Below, piece by piece: positions 1-14,612 of a stretch of 64,000 nt of DNA. A program made the translations under genes and the position numbers. The stretch spans positions 18,104,394 to 18,168,393 of the forward strand of contig NC_056765.1 in assembly GCF_018687715.1 (NCBI RefSeq), in the 5' to 3' direction. The stretch is from Carya illinoinensis. Its lineage: Eukaryota > Streptophyta > Magnoliopsida > Fagales > Juglandaceae. Position 1 is the stretch's first letter, and each line of letters opens with the position of its first letter. The notes beneath the pieces were generated by a model. The model searched no databases. It was not told the origin of the DNA and saw only the letters and a program-made list of their open reading frames with translations.

Positions 1-241
1 TTTTAGTGAAGATGTTTTTATAAAAAAGTACTGTAGGATATAATTACGAATGGTGTAAACTCTACACACTTATTTAAAAAAAAAAATTATTATTATTATA
101 AAATTAATTTTTTTATATAGCTTTTACAATTACTCACTTTTTAAAAAAAAGTGTACAGTACTTGTAAACTCTATGACTGAAAAAATTATTTTAAAAAAAA
201 TTATAATAATTCAAGGATAAACAATATAATCTCCTTTTTAA

Positions 242-510
242 ATTTATTTATTTATTTATTTATTTATTTTTTTTTTATGAAATGGAATTTTGATTCATTA
301 AACTGACATTACAACACTAGACATGTCCGACACAACTGCTGGGAGGACCTCAGTTGGTACCTCCTCCATCCAAACACACTCAGTACTTAAGGAAAGAGCT
401 AGTTTCGCAGCTGCATTGCTTTGTTACTACCTCTCCCCGTAAAAGACAGACCACCTTGGTTGGGTATGCATCACAGCTTTTATGTCCTCTGTCACTTGCC
501 CATCCTTTTT
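242..510 (-). mobile_element. LINE 3' end: RNase H C-terminus plus poly(A) tail
   Basis: Read on the minus strand, this encodes the last part of the RNase H domain that ends plant L1-type LINE ORF2 proteins. It includes a stretch like NKAAAKLALS and ends at a TAA (298-300). An A-rich tail follows (T-rich on the plus strand, 242-279, with an ATTT repeat). Two stops interrupt the reading (GERxx). It may be the 3' end of the LINE at 1.2-4.4 kb with the middle lost, or a separate 5'-truncated copy. The unrelated 511-1215 segment, which contains a poly(A) insertion, does not settle this. Confidence 0.7.
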
Positions 511-598
511 CCAATTTTTTTCGTGTATGGTAGGGTCGCTACCTATTCTATATGGGCGGCTAGCTGCCTTCCCTAAAATCATTGACTTCCCCTTCTTT

Positions 599-656
599 AA
601 CTCTAGCCTTTCGTTGATAAAAAAAAAAAAAAAAAAAAAAAAAACTCTAGCCTTTC
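599..656 (+). mobile_element. Body-less poly(A) retroinsertion with 14-bp target duplication
   Basis: A perfect direct repeat AACTCTAGCCTTTC (599-612 and 643-656) flanks just GTTGAT plus about 24 A. This is the signature of target-primed reverse transcription that stopped almost at once after copying the tail. The plus direction is set by the A run. Confidence 0.7.
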
Positions 657-1215
657 TATTCTCCTATCTGCCGTCAATCTCCCCTGCCTTGTTAGTACTC
701 TTTCTATTTTCTTCCAAATTTTTATTTTTCAAACTTAGGCATGCTAAATTTGCACTTTTTGGGTGGTTTCTCCACCACACATGCCACACCAGCCTCCTTT
801 CTTGGTTGTCACCCTACCACACCCACCCCTCTGTTGGCTCCATACGTGCATGCATTACATGTTCTGATTCTTGCCGGTTTGTTGTTACCCGGGCTTCTGC
901 TTCCATTTAATGACAGCACTTTCAATCTCAAGTTTCGCCTTACCAAACAATTGATGGTAGCTCTGGGATAGTTAAGCATGCCTTGCTCCCTTAAATGATG
1001 AAGAGGAAAGTGAGAAGCTTATATTTGGGTTGACCCATCTGAAAAAGTTGGGTTTAATGGAAAATCTCACTTTTTAAAAGAGTGTGCGTGAGCTTTATAC
1101 ATTTTAAAACTGTGAATCACCACTTATCTTAAAAGTTTAAGTTAATGAAAGAGATAGATTTTATTATTTATTTTATATCTTACTACTTCTATAATAGGTA
1201 GTCCAAACCATGAAA

Positions 1216-3590
1216 TATTTTATATCTTACCTGCTGCTAATAGAAAAGAATTTTTCCAATTATTAATCTTCTTCCACACCTTTTCCTTTATACCTCTACA
1301 GGTATTATATTTGGATTTTCCTACTATAGGAGGTAACCCCAAATAATTTTCATAATGGCCTCTCATAACTGTTCCCCCTAACTCCATGATCTTCCCTTTG
1401 TCCTCATCCCTTGAATTTGAGCTGAAAAACACTACTGTTTTGTCCTTATTTAGAAACTACCCAGATGCTTTTTCATACTTTACTTACATTTCTTGTATTT
1501 TCACCCACTCCTCTACTCTTGCTCTTCCCAACAATATGCAATTATCAGCAAAGAGAAAATAATTCACACGAATTCCACCCTTTCCCATTGTCACTCCTCT
1601 TGTACTCCGCTTTATATCTGACTGGTTTAATAATGAACTAAGCCCCTCAGCACAAAAATAAATAGATAAGGGGACAAAGGGTCACCCTGCCTCAAGCTTC
1701 TCAATGGATAGATCCTTGATCCAGGTCTGCCATTAATTATGACAGAATAGCTCACAATTGGTACACAATTCATGATGAGTTCAATCCATTTCCTACAAAA
1801 CCCTAGCTTTCCCGTGACTACCTCCAGATAACTCCACTCAAGACTATCATAAGCTTTGGACATGTCAAGTTTCATAGCCGTATTCTCCATTTTACTTTTT
1901 TTCCTAGCTTTCATAGTGTGAAGCACCTCATATGCCACCATTATATTATCTGTTATTAGCCTCCCTGGTATAAAAGCACTTTAGTTAGATGAGATGACTA
2001 CATTCAGAAACTTTTTTAGTCTATTTGCCAATACTTTTGACATGATCTTATAGGCTACATTGCAAAGGCTAATTGGCCTATAATCACTTGCCACTCTAGG
2101 TTCCTTAACATTAGGAATTAGTGCAATAAAAGCATAATTCATGGAGGGGATCAGAGAATTCATTGAGCCATGACAGTACTGAATTGCAAATTTCATCACC
2201 AACTACATGCCAATGCTTTTGATAAAAGCATGCCCGAAACCATCTGGTCCAAGTGATTTCAATGGAGCCATTTTTTTAAGAGCTTCCTCAACCTCAACTC
2301 TAGAGAAAGGCTTTGTTACACTGTTATTCATATCTTTTGTCACACATGGTACTATCTCCCCCAAGCAAACATCAATATCCACTTCACTAGGCATTGAGGA
2401 AGTAAATAGTTTTGGGAAATAGTTTTAAACACCCTTTCTACTATACTTGTTTTGCCTCTCATTTTGATCATCATAAATTTGCTTGATACAATTCTTCTTC
2501 CTTTTTGGGTTGGCACAATTGTAAAAAAATAAAAACTTAGTATTTTAATCCCCTAGTTGATACCAATCCATCTTGGCTCTTTGTGTCTATTTCAAATCCT
2601 CCATCTCAGGATAGACCCTATGTCTTCTTGAAGTCTTTTTATCTCCACTAGATTGTGACTCACTTCATCTCTTGTAATTGTTTTAGCTTTCCCCTTATCA
2701 TTCTCAATCTACTTACTCCATCTCAGAAATGCCCCCTTGTTGTCTTCTAGCAGGCTCTGCAGTGCCATAGATGTGCCCCCTATTGATCTTACATGCCAAG
2801 CTCTTTTAATAACTTCCTCACAATCTTCCTCTAGAGACCACTTGGCCTCATATTTGAACAACCTCTTTCCCCTCCATTATATTACAGATTCCTGGTTCAT
2901 GCATAGTAAAAGCGAACTATAATCTGAACACCTAGCTGCAAGCACCTCTTCGCACCCTTCTTTAAAAATTCCCTTCCACCTCATGTTGGCTACTGCCCTA
3001 TCAAGCCTCTCCTTAGTATGTCTCATCCTCATACTTGTTACTCCAAGTAAATTTGTCACCTCTCTACCCCAAGTCAAACATAGTTTCCCTTTCCAAAGCC
3101 TCTCTGAAATGTGCCATTTGCTTCTCCAATATTTGTTTACCCCCCTATTCTCATCACGTGTCAAAAGTTCATTAAAGTCATCCACCACACACCAACCAAC
3201 CTCATCTGCAAGTTTCAGTGATGCCAACAACGGCCAGGAATCTTCCCTCAAGCTTGTATCAAGCTGCCCATAGAACTTTGTCAACAACCATCTCTTTTTC
3301 CCTTCCTCAATTTTGACCCAAGCATTAATATATCTGTTTGAGTAGTTCATAATTTCCACCTCCATAGACTAATCCCAAAGTAGCATTAAACCCCATTTCC
3401 TTTCTTCTGGTTCCACCACAAAACAACCCTCACTCCTCACTCTCCTTTTTATTCTATCACCTTTTTCACTCCTTAGCTTTGTCTCCATCACAAAAATCAC
3501 AGTTGGCCTCTTCTCCCTTACCAATTGGCGAAGGTATTAAATTATTCGAAAATTGTCAAACCCTTTGCAATTCCAACAGAGTATTTTCAT
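1216..3590 (-). mobile_element. Decayed LINE ORF2: APE endonuclease and reverse transcriptase
   Basis: This is a minus-strand non-LTR retrotransposon ORF2. It starts at an ATG at 3588-3590 giving MKILCWNCKGF, the typical N-terminus of the APE-like endonuclease. The METKLR (about 3475-3488) and DFNELL (about 3155-3180) motifs follow. The reverse transcriptase follows: GPDGF (near 2230), SDYRPISLCNVAYK (2040-2085), KLDMSKAYDSLEW (about 1835-1880), GDPLSPYLF (about 1655-1685). The catalytic FADD motif reads FADN (1541-1552), so the second catalytic Asp is lost. Stops (for example TAG 3369-3371) and frameshifts occur throughout. Similarity ends near 1216 in the RT thumb (SAAGK). The element was once autonomous and cannot work now. 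Confidence 0.88.
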
Positions 3591-4440
3591 AATGATTGGT
3601 GGGGCTGTCCACCAGTCTCCACCAATAAATGTTTTTCCCCAAACACCTCACAACAGGTTCCTTTTGTTTTCTCCTTTCCCTTTCCTCCTGCTTCCCTTCA
3701 CCACCAGGTCTAAACAATCTGTTTGGTAAATTTGACCCACTATGAGGACCAATTATGCTACCTTGTTCTCTAGCTCTGCTTTTCCACCCTCCTTTTGTTT
3801 TTCTCTTGCACTTCATTAAACTTTTGCTTTTTTCAACTCTCCCTTCCAATAAACTCATTTCCCTCCTAGCTTCCTCACCCTGCTTTTCTTGACTCTCTTT
3901 TAGATTCCCCTTTCTTTTTTTCTAGACATTTTCTCACCCTCTATCATTTTTTTTGCACTTCTCGACATTCCCTCCTCCCCTCCTCAACTCCTTTATGTGA
4001 CTCTTCCTCATGTTTAACTTTATTTTACTTCTGCAATCCCTTCTTCTCTACGATTCTAATAGATTGACCCCTCCCCGCCGCCCGCCCCCCCCAAAAAAAA
4101 ATCTATCTACTACTCATCAAATTGTTTTGTTCCCACCTCGAACTTCTACTCTCATCTTTCTATTTTATTCTTGCTCTCACCCCTGCCCTCATCCATACAT
4201 CAAATTGGGCATCTTCCTCCTCTTTCCACATACAGCCTGCATCCCCATGAATGACGCACCCACACTTGAAGCAAAAGAGTGGAAACTTGTCCTACTTTAA
4301 AGGGATCCAATGAGCCTTTCCTATTATAGTAATGGTCATCCCCCCTTGCGAATTGTTTTTTCAATTCTATCTCGGTTAAAATTTTCAGATAGGACCTCAT
4401 CCACTTCTATCAACCTGCGTCTCCACTTCCATAACTCTGC
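3591..4440 (-). mobile_element. LINE ORF1-type region with CCHC zinc knuckle
   Basis: Upstream of ORF2 on the same strand. In one frame a zinc knuckle CFKCGCVIHGDAGC (C-x2-C-x4-H-x4-C, 4232-4273) is preceded by a sequence resembling MEVETQVDRSG and followed by a basic linker (KSRAREQGS) leading to the endonuclease. This is the usual order of the nucleic-acid-binding ORF1 module in plant LINEs (DUF4283/zf-CCHC_4 type). The frames are broken and the N-terminal part is not found beyond about 4440, so the copy is 5' truncated. Confidence 0.75.
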
Positions 4441-6717
4441 TAATAGGAGCAATTCTTAGCTATTATGGTAGGGTGACTTGTATATTTCTTTCCAACCTAG
4501 TAAAAAAAAAAAATGAATAAAACCAATATGAGCAATGGGCTTCGGGAAGGGGAGGGGGAAGGGGAAGAAGAGGCCTGGGAGCATAGAAAAGGGGGTTGGG
4601 TTTGACTTTATATGCCCATGAAGTTGTCAAAATAACGTTTGAACTATCGGCTTTTATAAAGTTGTGCAATAATTACAAAATATTGTAAATCACACCCGTT
4701 GAAGCATCCAGGCATTGCAACAAGAGTACACTTTTGGGCCCATAATAAATACCATAAAACAGATGAGATGGAAGGGTATTTTTGTAAAATAATGTTATTC
4801 TTACAAGATGTTTTACAAAACTATTCCTCATTTAAAATATAATTATATAAAATGTTGTGAAAAGTGTTGTGTAAATCATCCCACCATCACTTTTGCCGTC
4901 ATCATCCCGAGAAATCACAAAATGCAATTAGTCTGCCAATCACTGAGGGTGGGCGGGCGTGGCAACAATGGCAATCGCCACCATGAGTTGCTATTAGAAA
5001 ATCACTGGCATTGAAAAACCTTTCTCATGCCGGTGTGGTTGGATCTATCCAGAACCGTCACCTGAATAGTCGGATTAGGCTAGATCCAGCACTCTTGCGC
5101 CAAATCTGCTATCTAGCACACCTCTCTAGCACAGGATCTGATAGATCCAATGACACCCTAATAGGCCATCCAGCGCCGAAAAGCCTCAAATCTAGCATGT
5201 CCGACATCTTCTTAGCCAAAACTTATGCAGCATTTACTAACTTCAGTTACTACCATCTATCATGTATGAGTTAGATTGCTATAATTGTGAAGAGATATTT
5301 AAGGGCTCACCCCAATGGAAGACAAGATTGGTAGGGGAGTTCCAATTACTGCCAGCAAGTAAATTTAGCATCACCTAATATTGTAGGCTGAGGTTTTGAT
5401 GTTATTATTGATGAATCATTTTCTCATTGCCAGAGTTATTGTTGGTTGTGGGCTTAGCTAAACTCTTTAATGGCAGAAGTACTTAATTAATGCAAGTTAA
5501 TATTTCAAAACTCCCTACGTGCCACTGAATTGAAATTGCAGCATTAAGTTACATCCACCCCATTATAATTCACCCATTAATTATAGAGCTTTTGACAGTC
5601 CTTTTATTATTATAAATCCTCTTCCAGCGAGGTAAACGTGAATAATATCTTATGACAATGCCTACTGACGAGCTTTGCATTCATTTACCTCGTGTTAGCT
5701 TTAATTATGAGCTTTTAAGATGAATATCATATTTATTTATTTTTTTAAATTCATATTATGCGATGTTTGTACAATCATGACTATAAATAGTACTATATAT
5801 ACTTACAGTTTTACTTATAATACTAGTTTTATTAGTTTTTTCTTTTAAATTTATATTTTAAATTTCAAATATCTTGATTTTCAACATATTAATAACTAAC
5901 ATGTGTAAAAATAAGATTTTTGTAAATTGTTTCGGGTACATTTAGAAGTTTCCATTTATAAAATATAACTCTTACCTTTCGATTATGCAAGATAACTGAC
6001 TACCCAAAGGAAACTAGTTGCGTATTTAAAGTTTAAACATTAAGAAGAACCGCGTGCCATCGGCCGCCTTTAATGGGGAGGGTCTCTGCTTTATAACTAC
6101 CATTTAAAAGACTTGGTGATGGCCATTGAAAGTGATCTCCCAATCCGCCAGCAAATGTTATCATTTATAGGACCTAACAGACATAAAGACTGCCATCTGT
6201 TTATATAATTATCTGTCGAGTATTTTTACACAACAAACACGTCACCGGTACAAAACTTTACCACATCAGTTAAGATGAATAATTATTTTATATTTTTTAA
6301 TTTATTTTTGTATATATATATATATATATATTTATTTTTGGATCTTATAATAATGGTGTGTTTACACAAGCTTCTTTATAATAGCTAATTTCCCAAGCTT
6401 CCACGTCAATTAATGGATCATTCGATATATCAATATGAGAGCTTGCAAATAGAGTACTCTGTTGTTGTTAAATATTTTCTAAATCTTATTAGCGCACAAC
6501 TCTCCGTTTACCCAATAAGAAATACTTTAATTATGAATAGATTACAAAAAATTAAATCCACAAAATTACGTGATTTGATATGGTATGTTGAATTATATAA
6601 TAAAATAGATCTAATGGATCATATGAAATTACGTTACTTTATATATTTGCTTTTATATAATCATTATAGTTGTAACATTTCTCCCACTCAATAACATAAT
6701 CTTTGATGTGTGAGAGA
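4441..6717. other. Intergenic, no gene seen
   Basis: AT-rich sequence with only short random reading frames. A TA microsatellite sits at 6311-6330. I see no conserved protein, RNA gene or element ends. Confidence 0.6.
6311..6330. repeat. (TA)10 microsatellite
   Basis: Twenty bases of uninterrupted TA. Confidence 0.95.
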
Positions 6718-7035
6718 GAGAATGCAGCAATCATAAGAGTCAAAGAGGCACACTCAAGACAGCTAAATAATATCATTATAGAGGGAGACTCACAAAATGT
6801 TATTACAGCCTTGCAGCAGCCGCAACATAACCATAATTGGATAATAGAGGGCATCTTAGTGATATAAAATTTCTATTGCGAAGCTTTGAGGAGTGGACAG
6901 AAACAAAATTACATCGTTCTCAAAATTTATGCGCGATTGTATAATGGGCAGAAACCAACAACTTGTTTGGTAGCATACCCCTGAACAAAATCCCTCAATG
7001 TCTATGGGAATTTCATAGTGGGAAGGATCCCAACA
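6718..7035 (+). mobile_element. LINE RNase H-domain fragment
   Basis: The plus strand encodes an RVT_3-type RNase H piece in two frames. The first holds IIIEGDSQNVITALQ, the acidic catalytic E-x-D region. The second holds FEEWTETKLHRSQNLCA followed by a TGA/TAG-broken WAETNN. Plant LINE polyproteins end this way. No RT or poly(A) tail is adjacent, so it is an orphan scrap. It lies about 0.5 kb upstream of the peptide gene and could have contributed to its distal promoter. Confidence 0.7.
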
Positions 7036-7112
7036 ACTAGACTACTTCTTCCTTTTGAGTTTTATTAAGAACAATTGTTTCAATTCTACTAGGTATCTAA
7101 TGGAGATTACTT

Positions 7113-7115
<3 letters not shown>

Positions 7116-7153
<38 letters not shown>
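7116..7153. repeat. (GA)19 microsatellite
   Basis: Pure GA repeat about 360 bp upstream of the peptide gene start. GA repeats near plant promoters can bind BPC/GAGA factors; whether this one does is unknown. Confidence 0.95.
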
Positions 7154-7156
<3 letters not shown>

Positions 7157-7375
7157 CAGATATGGAGTAAATGGTTTAAGAGAAAGGAGAGACAACTGAG
7201 TGAGGACGTAATAACAGAAGCTCACGGGCATCCTCACTTGATCCGCAGCCAAAAAGATGTAGTTTGTACTAACTCTCCACCACCACGGCAGCCCCCACGC
7301 CCACAAAAATAATTTCATGCCATTGCCTAGCAGTGAGCTGGGCCACATAACTTCCTACTGCAGCTACTCACGAGT

Positions 7376-7381
7376 CACGTG
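7376..7381 (+). promoter_or_regulatory. G-box CACGTG upstream of the peptide gene
   Basis: Perfect CACGTG inside GTCACGTGCAC, 45 bp upstream of the TATA box. This is the core site for plant bZIP/bHLH factors. Function is inferred from position. Confidence 0.5.
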
Positions 7382-7425
7382 CACATTTATGGCCACCTCC
7401 TTTCTGCTCTTTAATTCTTTCCCCT

Positions 7426-7432
7426 TATAAAA
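7426..7432 (+). promoter_or_regulatory. TATA box of the peptide gene
   Basis: TATAAAA within a C-rich context, 78 bp before the ATG. It predicts a start of transcription near 7458 and a 5' leader of about 50 bases. Confidence 0.65.
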
Positions 7433-7509
7433 CCCCCTCCAACCCCCTCATTACATGCAACTGTCTCACTAAGCAAAAGCCCCTGCACCCACCTCTACCC
7501 CTAAACATC

Positions 7510-7815
7510 ATGTCTCCCACAATCTCTGTGTCTGTGTTCTGTCTCCTCCTCTTGTTAGACACAAACATGGCGGCGCGACAAATCCCATCAAGCGCTCCCA
7601 GCACGATTGTGAGGCCATTACTTTCTGAAGCTCATCGAGATTATGCAACCTTGAATCCTCAGTTCAGTCACAAGAAACGTGTTTTCCGAGTCAGGGACGT
7701 CAAGGGTTGCTTGCCTAAAGGGTCTAAGCATTCCTCAGCTCCAAGCCGGTACGTGAACTACCATACACTTGACAACCCAAGCTGTTCTTCTTACAGGCCA
7801 TCTAAGAGACCTTGA
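7510..7815 (+). CDS. Small secreted peptide precursor, IDA-like in part
   Basis: A 101-residue single-exon protein. The N-terminus (MSPTISVSVFCLLLLLDT) is a classic signal peptide with cleavage likely around residues 20-24. A second in-frame ATG at 7567 would remove most of it, so the first ATG is preferred. The mature part is basic and ends with a segment reading LPKGSKHSSAPSRYVN and then a short tail with two Cys and a final RPSKRP. The LPKG..SAPS.. core resembles the LPKG-PIPPSAPSKRHN box of IDA/IDL abscission peptides, but the PIPP part and the terminal HN are absent, so receptor binding cannot be assumed. TATA box, G-box, start context and the lack of stops or shifts all suggest a live gene, in contrast to everything around it. 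It could instead belong to an unnamed secreted-peptide family. Confidence 0.65.
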   Translation: MSPTISVSVFCLLLLLDTNMAARQIPSSAPSTIVRPLLSEAHRDYATLNPQFSHKKRVFRVRDVKGCLPKGSKHSSAPSRYVNYHTLDNPSCSSYRPSKRP

Positions 7816-9035
7816 CGTTGCATCAAGACTTCATACCAAGAGAAATGATCAATTTCTTTGTTATGAATTTTGCCGTCAACATTCGTACGTACCAGTTGAT
7901 GTATCATATTTTTATAAGTGAATTTTCATTTGAGTGGTTAACCTATGAATCGACTTACATCAATGGAGGCGACGTTGGTTCTTATATATACTTCTGGCTA
8001 GCTAGGCTTCACACGCAGATTGAGTGAGGAGGTTTTTCATCATATTTGAGAGAATCATACGAGTTCTCTTAGCATCCATACTTCATAGTTTTGGATGATT
8101 ATTATATTTATTTATTTATTTGGTGCCTTTCTTCTTCTTCTTCTCTATCTGTATTTTAATTGATTTTTCTCTGTTTCTGGTTTCTTATGGCTAAATGTTA
8201 GTATGTACGCCAATTTCAGCTTTTAACCTCCAAATTAAGCTTTATCAATAAGCGCTAATTGGGAAAGGAAGACTATAATCGCACGTATTAAAGTGAATTT
8301 GGGGCTTCATTTTGAAATTTTAAGTTCTTTCAAGTGATCATATCACTTCCCCTGTCAGTCTACCATCATTGTCCTTAATTCGACCTCCTTCAGCAGTCTT
8401 ACTCGTGCCACGTCACGAGTAATAATTTTTGGACACGTTAATTGTCAGATCACCACCACGTGCACAGAAATGAAGAAATTAATTTATAAGGAAAAAATTA
8501 AAAAAAAATAAAATTATATTTTTTAGAAAAGATATTACATTTAAAAAAATTAGTGATTCAAATCCTAAATACACCTGCAGGGGTGAATTGGTATTTTACA
8601 AATTTATTAAAAAATTTAAATTAACAATCACCACAAAAAATAACCAACACATCATTATTTGATAATGAAATGGAAACTCATTTAAATAAAGTCTTCAAAA
8701 TTTTAAACTACTCTGATATAAGCTGCCACCTAAAATCAACTATAGAAATTTAGTTTGTTAAAACTAATTTAAAAGCATTTACAAGACCTTTGAAGTAACT
8801 CAATTTGACTTGCAACGAGTATCCAAGTTGATCTTTGCAGCTTGATAGCTCCAGACTGCCGACCTTTCTATAATTTAACTGGGAGCACCAGCTTGATCTT
8901 TGCAACCTAATAGCAGCTTGAGACTAACAAATAAAACAAGTCCGGCTAAAATGAAAAGCAGGATTTTGTAATCCATACAAAATATTAATCATCACTCAAT
9001 TCAGAGTTGAAGCTTTTATCTAATTTCATCTACTG
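7816..9035. other. 3' flank of the peptide gene and intergenic DNA
   Basis: AT-rich sequence. The first few hundred bases probably hold the 3' UTR of the peptide gene (T-rich stretches and AATAAG near 8246 could serve poly(A) addition). A second ORF at 7812-8027 overlaps its stop and shows no conserved features. Confidence 0.45.
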
Positions 9036-9039
9036 TGAC

Positions 9040-9235
9040 ATGTATTCTATTTCATCTCATCTCATATTATCATTACAATTTTTTTAAATCTCCATACAAA
9101 ATATAATAAATAATTCAATTTTTTTAAATCTCAAAACAAAACTAATATTAAAAAATTATATTATAATAATATTTTATTTAACTTTCAACAAAATATCTAA
9201 TCTCATTTTATATGAACTGTGTAACTAAATGAAGC
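9040..9235. mobile_element. Degenerate MITE (TCATCTCATCTCA family)
   Basis: Shares the TCATCTCATCTCA, CAAAATATAATAAA and TAATATT blocks with the clearer MITEs at 12286 and 43642. The terminal inverted repeats are too decayed to place exactly. Confidence 0.5.
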
Positions 9236-9343
9236 TTAAATTTCCTATCAGCATTTTTTTTATAGGTACAATTCCTAGCAACATCAGGGTTAAATACTTC
9301 TTTCTTTACTCTAGGAGAACATTTTACATACTAGAATGCCTAA

Positions 9344-12258
<2,915 letters not shown>

Positions 12259-12263
12259 TATTT

Positions 12264-12863
12264 TGTTACACTCCGGTTTGCAAGATGGATAGATTTGGAA
12301 GTAAGATGAGTTTCATAATTCTCATTTTATCTCATTTCATTATTACAACTTTTTTAAATTTTTATACAAAATATAATAAACAATTCAATTTTTCAAATCT
12401 CAAAATAGTAATAATATTAAAAAATAATATTTTTTTAAACTTTTAATTTTTATATCAAATTAAAAATTCTCATCTCACTATTCAAATATACTCTTAAGTT
12501 TAGCTTATATCGACAGAAGAGCCCATGGACCACGTCCTAGCTTGTTAGTGAATTTCCTCTTTATATTTTGTTTTACTGTCTTGTTGGACTTCTAATTGTA
12601 GTCTGTAATGGGCTTGAGCATAAGAGTAGCCTTTATGTGAGTATCTCATTACGATGCTATTAGCATGGCCCATATGTGGGATAGCTTTGGTAATACTTCA
12701 TACCGTATGTACTGGGCAAAGGCCGAGATTATTCTGGAATGATATAAAATTTTCTCTCTCATTTATTATCTATTTTTTTTTTTTTTTAAAGAAAAGTGCC
12801 TATCGAAAAGAATCAAAAGATCATATCAATATTATCTTATTTTAATTTTTAAAGTGTGTTATA
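12264..12863 (+). repeat. 5' LTR of the gene-capturing element
   Basis: Starts TGTTACACTCCGG and ends TGTTATA (TA where the 3' LTR has CA). Colinear with 22545-22908 through blocks such as TAGCTTATATCGACAG and GGGCTTGAGCATAAGAGTAG, apart from the MITE insertion. Confidence 0.85.
12286..12502. mobile_element. MITE inserted in the 5' LTR
   Basis: The 3' LTR reads GCAAGAC-TAGCTTATATC, while the 5' LTR has about 215 extra bases at this point. The insert has inverted ends (TTTGGAAGTAAGATGAG near the start, CTCATCTCACTATTCAAA near the end) and an AT-rich body, so its limits are defined by the empty site in the other LTR. Confidence 0.85.
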
Positions 12864-12866
12864 AAA

Positions 12867-12879
12867 TGGTATAAGAGAC
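12867..12879 (+). other. Primer binding site (initiator-Met tRNA type)
   Basis: TGGTATAAGAGAC, three bases after the 5' LTR. The usual plant form is TGGTATCAGAGC. Confidence 0.65.
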
Positions 12880-14612
12880 ACTGATATCTATGCTTGGACA
12901 GAATTTTTCAGCATTGCTCAAAATCAAAGAGCGGTCGAACAATCACAATAACGATTAGATGTTATTTTGCATACATTCAAGGATACTAGAAAAAACTTGA
13001 AAAATTTTAAAATAATTTTATTGAATATTTCACCCTATAAAAAACGTCAACTTTATGCATTGCAAGAAGAAAAACACCATCAAGTTGAAAGAGAAAGAGG
13101 AAGTGAATCCGATGTGATTCCTCTTTCTTTTGTTGCCATTAATTGCTTTAAAAACCGATTAACTATTTTCTCAACTCCCAGATGGGTTTGGCTTGGGTCC
13201 TATTATAAAAATGATAAGAAATCTCCTTCTAAGTAAACTTACGTCGTGTAGAGTTATGCTGGCCAAATAAATATCGTGTATATATGTCTTTATTTTTTCT
13301 ATACGCTAGCCACTCGGAATGGATATCTCATATCTTTACCATACGCTGGCCACCGAAACTCATTAGGTACACTAGCAAGAACTAATTGCAAAATACAAGC
13401 AAGCAAACTATTGAAATAATGTCAAACACAAGCCACAGAAATATAGTCGGCTAAAAAAGCAAGCACAAATGTCAATAAAACCAATTAACGGCTTAGTCGT
13501 AGAGTTTGGAAGACTAAATTAGATTTAAAAATAATAATATGCAGAGTAAAAATATGAGAATTTTAGAGCACTCTCAATAGTTTATTTATCCTATTCTTTA
13601 AAATACATAACTAAAACTTATTTTTTTTATTTTACATATTGATTTTTATAATATATCATACATCGGCTTATCTATTTTTTCTTCATATAATTTAAATGTT
13701 ATATTATTTAATAGTTTGTTTGAGAAAAAGTATAAAGAAAGAAAAATTAGTATGGGCAACAAAGTACAAGAAAAGAGAAGAAATTAATAAAATATTTTTG
13801 CATTTGGGTACAGTTCATGCTACATGTAGACACTGTACCAAAATGTAAAATACATTTCTAAATATATGATCAAGCAAGTTTAAGTTACTTTTATTCAAAT
13901 TTTACATAAAAATAAATTTTACAAAATTGGGTGCGCGCTCTCAAAAGATCAACTCAAATTTAATAAAAACAAATAAAAGGGAAAAACTTTGAATAGAGAG
14001 AGAGAAAAGGAGATGGAAATTTATCAATAAAAAAGTGAAAAGTGTATAACAAAAGAGATTTGTATTCACCAATATTTCAAGTTTTTGTTACTCGCTCCTC
14101 TGTGCGGCAAATAATTATTAAAAAAATGATTTTTATGAGCATACGTCAAACCAAATGTTCCAAACGAGTTCGGTCAATGTATAAGAAAAATAGTTAATAT
14201 ATATATATATATGTTTAGTGGCCAGTATATCTAATTTTTTAACATTTTTGAGCCAAAAGAAAAAAATATTTACGCGACATTCATTTGACAACCCCTACAC
14301 CACGTCGATTTATTTAACAAGAGATTTCCTGCTATAAAATAACAGACCCAAGCCGAACCCTCTTCCTTCCTCTCAGAAATTATTCTCCCTTTCCTTTCTT
14401 TCTGTCAGTTGTCTCTAGTACTATATGTACACTGTCCGTAAAAGGAGAAGACACTGGCCGTAAAAGGAGAAGACCTAGCCATCTGATGGAAGTTTGATCC
14501 CGGGGGGGACGATTTGCAGTTTCTCAACTCCTCGCCTTCACCACTAAAAATCCAACGACCTTACTCCCCCAGTGTCTACCAGCACCATCTTTTCATTTCT
14601 AGGGTCGAAACG
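12880..14612. other. Internal leader of the LTR element, no gene recognised
   Basis: AT-rich. The short frame at 12967-13236 is lysine-rich and I see no gag motif in it. Possible old MITE remains lie near 13560-13760. CT-rich sequence at 14360-14420 resembles a plant 5' UTR and may belong to the captured PPR gene. Confidence 0.5.

Noticed and set aside
482..910. 142-residue plus-strand frame
   Set aside because: It runs through the poly(A) insertion (Lys run) and T-rich DNA; no conserved motif.
2877..3273. Plus-strand frame at 2983-3273 opposite the LINE
   Set aside because: Antisense shadow of the LINE endonuclease, which has clear family motifs on the minus strand.
5011..5274. 87-residue frame with moderate GC
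   Set aside because: No recognisable family, no promoter or splice context.
7812..8027. Second frame overlapping the stop of the peptide gene
   Set aside because: AT-rich 3' UTR-like sequence; no sign of conservation.
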